A DNA stretch of 7,345 nt from JANNXY01 sp031409775 (GTDB lineage: Bacteria; Patescibacteriota; Minisyncoccia; Phycocordibacterales; CAIZIN01): contig JANNXY010000002.1 in assembly GCA_031409775.1 (NCBI GenBank), positions 1 through 7,345 of the forward strand. Reading direction: 5' to 3'. Below are positions 6,077 through 7,345 of this stretch, one piece after another. A program made the translations under genes and the position numbers. The notes under the pieces are model-generated. The model was not told the DNA's origin. It ran no database searches and saw only the letters and a list, made by a program, of their open reading frames with translations. The stretch's first letter is position 1; every line of letters starts with the position of its first letter.

Positions 6077-7010
6077 CGCCGATCTTCTCCCTTACTTCTT
6101 TCATCTTGGTACCTGCAACAGCCCTAGCTTTCTTGCCACCTATGAGTAGTACCTCGCGGACTTTGTCCATGTCTTTGGCTAATTCATCCCTACGATCACG
6201 CATCGGTCTGATAAATTCCTTGATATCGGCTATAAGTGCATCCTTTAGGATTTTGTATTTACCTTTGTTCTCGTAATACAGTGTGTCCAGCTCATCTTTG
6301 TCTCTGAACAATGTATGTATTGAGTAAACATTCTGAGGCTTCTCTCCGCTCGAGTCTGTGACGATGCTCATGACGCATTTCTCTATCTCTTCGTCTGTGG
6401 CGAATAGTGGGATGGTGTTGCGGTAGCTCTTGGACATCTTCTGACCATCTATGCCTAGTACTGTCGCTACATAGGGGATAACGAACTCCTCGGGGAGCTT
6501 GAATGTCTCGCCGTACCGAGTGTTGAATTTACCCGCGATGTCACGAGTGATCTCTATATGCTGCTTCTGATCGTGTCCTACGGGAACTATGTCTGTATCG
6601 TACAGTAGTATATCTGCCGCCATGAGCACTGGGTAGTTGAACCTGCCTACGTTGATCTCGTGGTTCTTGGCCTCGGCGTCTTTGAAGGCGTGTGCGCGCA
6701 TGAGGTATGGCATGGTAACCAGGTTGTCGAATATCCAGCACGCTTCTGTATGTTCAGGAACATCGCTCTGCTTGAATATCACAGACTTCTCTGGATCAAG
6801 CCCTATCGCTAGGTAGTCTAGGGCAACATTCAGTATATCTGCCCGGAGCTCTTCAGGAGACTCTACAGAGTTCAGTGCATGGTAGTCAGCAATCATGAAA
6901 TAGCATTTGTGTGTGCTCTGATTGTCTACAAACTGCTTCATCGCACCGAAATAATTGCCGATATGGGGCTTGCCTGTTGGCTTTACGCCGGAAAGTAGTA
7001 TTTTGGACAT
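6066..7010 (-). CDS. trpS: Tryptophanyl-tRNA synthetase
   Basis: A class Ic synthetase that charges tRNA(Trp) with tryptophan in the cytoplasm. Its 314 residues fall in the normal bacterial size range. The Rossmann fold opens with SGVKPTGKPHIGNYFGA, with HIGN (16-19) as the 'HIGH' motif. ADYHAL (41-46), PVLMAADILLY (127-137; the Asp is the usual tryptophan-recognition position) and GHDQKQHIEITRDIA (145-159) follow. GQKMSKS (189-195) is the ATP-binding 'KMSKS' loop. The C-terminal helical anticodon region ends GTKMKEVREKIGVAL, typical of TrpRS. The gene is complete with no missing motif. It appears monocistronic: it has its own promoter against the ATG, and another promoter follows within 25 nt of its stop. 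No trp leader peptide or T-box is seen, and the short upstream gap leaves no room for one. Confidence 0.97.
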   Translation of the reverse strand: MSKILLSGVKPTGKPHIGNYFGAMKQFVDNQSTHKCYFMIADYHALNSVESPEELRADILNVALDYLAIGLDPEKSVIFKQSDVPEHTEACWIFDNLVTMPYLMRAHAFKDAEAKNHEINVGRFNYPVLMAADILLYDTDIVPVGHDQKQHIEITRDIAGKFNTRYGETFKLPEEFVIPYVATVLGIDGQKMSKSYRNTIPLFATDEEIEKCVMSIVTDSSGEKPQNVYSIHTLFRDKDELDTLYYENKGKYKILKDALIADIKEFIRPMRDRRDELAKDMDKVREVLLIGGKKARAVAGTKMKEVREKIGVAL

Positions 7011-7016
7011 TTATGT

Positions 7017-7025
7017 ACAATAGCA
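7017..7025 (-). promoter_or_regulatory. Extended -10 promoter of trpS (leaderless)
   Basis: The minus strand reads CTTTTCTGC-TATTGT-ACATAA-ATG. TGC plus TATTGT (7025 to 7017) is an extended -10 box exactly 6 nt before the trpS ATG at 7010, so transcription should start at the ATG itself. The preceding TTTTCTGCTAT is identical to that before aspS. No clear -35 is seen. Confidence 0.65.
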
Positions 7026-7055
7026 GAAAAGCGTATATTAATCCAGGCCGAGATA

Positions 7056-7247
7056 TTATGCAATCTTCTGTTCCAAAGTAACTATTCTACTTTCATGATC
7101 CTTGTAATTCCTATCAGAGCGCTCTTCTACACCTAGAGTAAATTCTCCTATAGTTTTCATCTGAGACTTCATCTCTTCTATCAATATCCCAGTATGTCTT
7201 TCAAAAGAATCAATCAAGAACCCCGCGGCAGAGCCGTCCCCTCGCAA
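7056..7247 (-). CDS. Short coiled-coil ORF, start uncertain, possibly truncated
   Basis: The reading gives 63 residues from a TTG at 7247. The segment from about residue 12 on (IDSFERHTGILIEEMKSQM, then IGEF and a run ending ESRIVTLEQKIA) is a plausible amphipathic helix/coiled coil. It ends in the same style as the 123-aa protein (D/E-x-R-h-x-x-h-E-x-x-I). The first 11 residues come from a GC-rich, self-complementary block and look unlike the rest. The frame stays open upstream to a stop at 7329-7331 with no ATG. Candidate starts are TTG 7247, TTG 7217, or ATG codons at residues 26 and 30. I suspect the 5' end of a small coiled-coil gene has been replaced or interrupted at about 7220. No promoter is evident. 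Function unknown. Confidence 0.45.
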   Translation of the reverse strand: MRGDGSAAGFLIDSFERHTGILIEEMKSQMKTIGEFTLGVEERSDRNYKDHESRIVTLEQKIA

Positions 7248-7260
7248 AGCCTCGGCGGGG
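7221..7260. repeat. GC-rich self-complementary block (possible structured repeat or element end)
   Basis: These 40 bases contain only 8 A/T (80% G+C), in a region that is otherwise mostly AT-rich. The outer arms CCCCGC (7221-7226) and GCGGGG (7255-7260) are perfect inverted repeats, and an inner GCCG (7233-7236) can pair with CGGC (7253-7256) as an alternative. There is no T tract on either side, so it does not look like a terminator. It could be an intergenic palindromic repeat, the end of a mobile element or part of a structured RNA; the sequence alone does not decide. Confidence 0.4.
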
Positions 7261-7345
7261 TATGAATTGATGCATGGTCTAGTGCCAAAGGGTGAGCTGT
7301 ACTGATTCGACCGTCTTTCCCTGGTTTTCTATGTATTTCTTTACT

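Noticed and set aside
270..7058. Recoding of TGA (as Gly, as in some CPR lineages)
   Set aside because: All genes here end in TAA or TAG, but no in-frame TGA is needed inside any gene, so the standard code explains everything. The absence of TGA stops in so few genes is not informative.
7304..7312. tRNA or tmRNA T-loop-like word (GGTCGAATC on the minus strand)
   Set aside because: No flanking T-stem pairing, acceptor stem or anticodon arm could be built around it.

Overview
The window looks like chromosomal sequence from a small-genome bacterium of the Candidate Phyla Radiation (Patescibacteria), possibly a Saccharibacteria relative. This placement is inferred from gene content, not proven. 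The supporting signs are very short intergenic gaps, no recognisable Shine-Dalgarno sequences, a compact aspartyl-tRNA synthetase, a stand-alone PspC mini-protein, and small coiled-coil and coiled-coil-plus-membrane proteins of a kind I associate with that group. Every gene from position 270 to 7247 is on the minus strand. Only the transposase remnant at the left edge is on the plus strand.

Layout, left to right: (1) 3-125, the C-terminal 40 codons of an ISAzo13/Rhodopirellula-type DDE transposase, followed by about 110 nt of non-coding DNA that probably holds the right end of the IS, and a plus-strand hairpin with a T tract (238-267). (2) 270-1870, aspS and a 67-aa PspC protein, 2 nt apart, transcribed leftward from a promoter just before aspS. 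(3) 1889-6041, a four-gene operon transcribed leftward: a 123-aa coiled-coil protein, a 70-aa coiled-coil plus transmembrane protein, an ABC half-transporter split by a one-base frameshift, and an intact ABC half-transporter. (4) 6066-7010, trpS with its own promoter. (5) 7056-7345, a short coiled-coil ORF whose upstream end runs into an unusually GC-rich, self-complementary block (7221-7260).

The two ABC proteins most likely form a heterodimeric type I (exporter-fold) transporter in the cytoplasmic membrane. The two small proteins ahead of them may be its accessory or scaffold subunits. The first half-transporter is interrupted at a T6 run, in a T_TTT_TTC context. This could be a real mutation, an assembly error or, less likely, a recoding site.

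The clearest regulatory pattern is that trpS and the coiled-coil/ABC operon each have an extended -10 box ending exactly 6 nt before the ATG, with no room for a leader or ribosome binding site. aspS is nearly the same. The arrangement predicts leaderless mRNAs and moves the aspS start to its second ATG.
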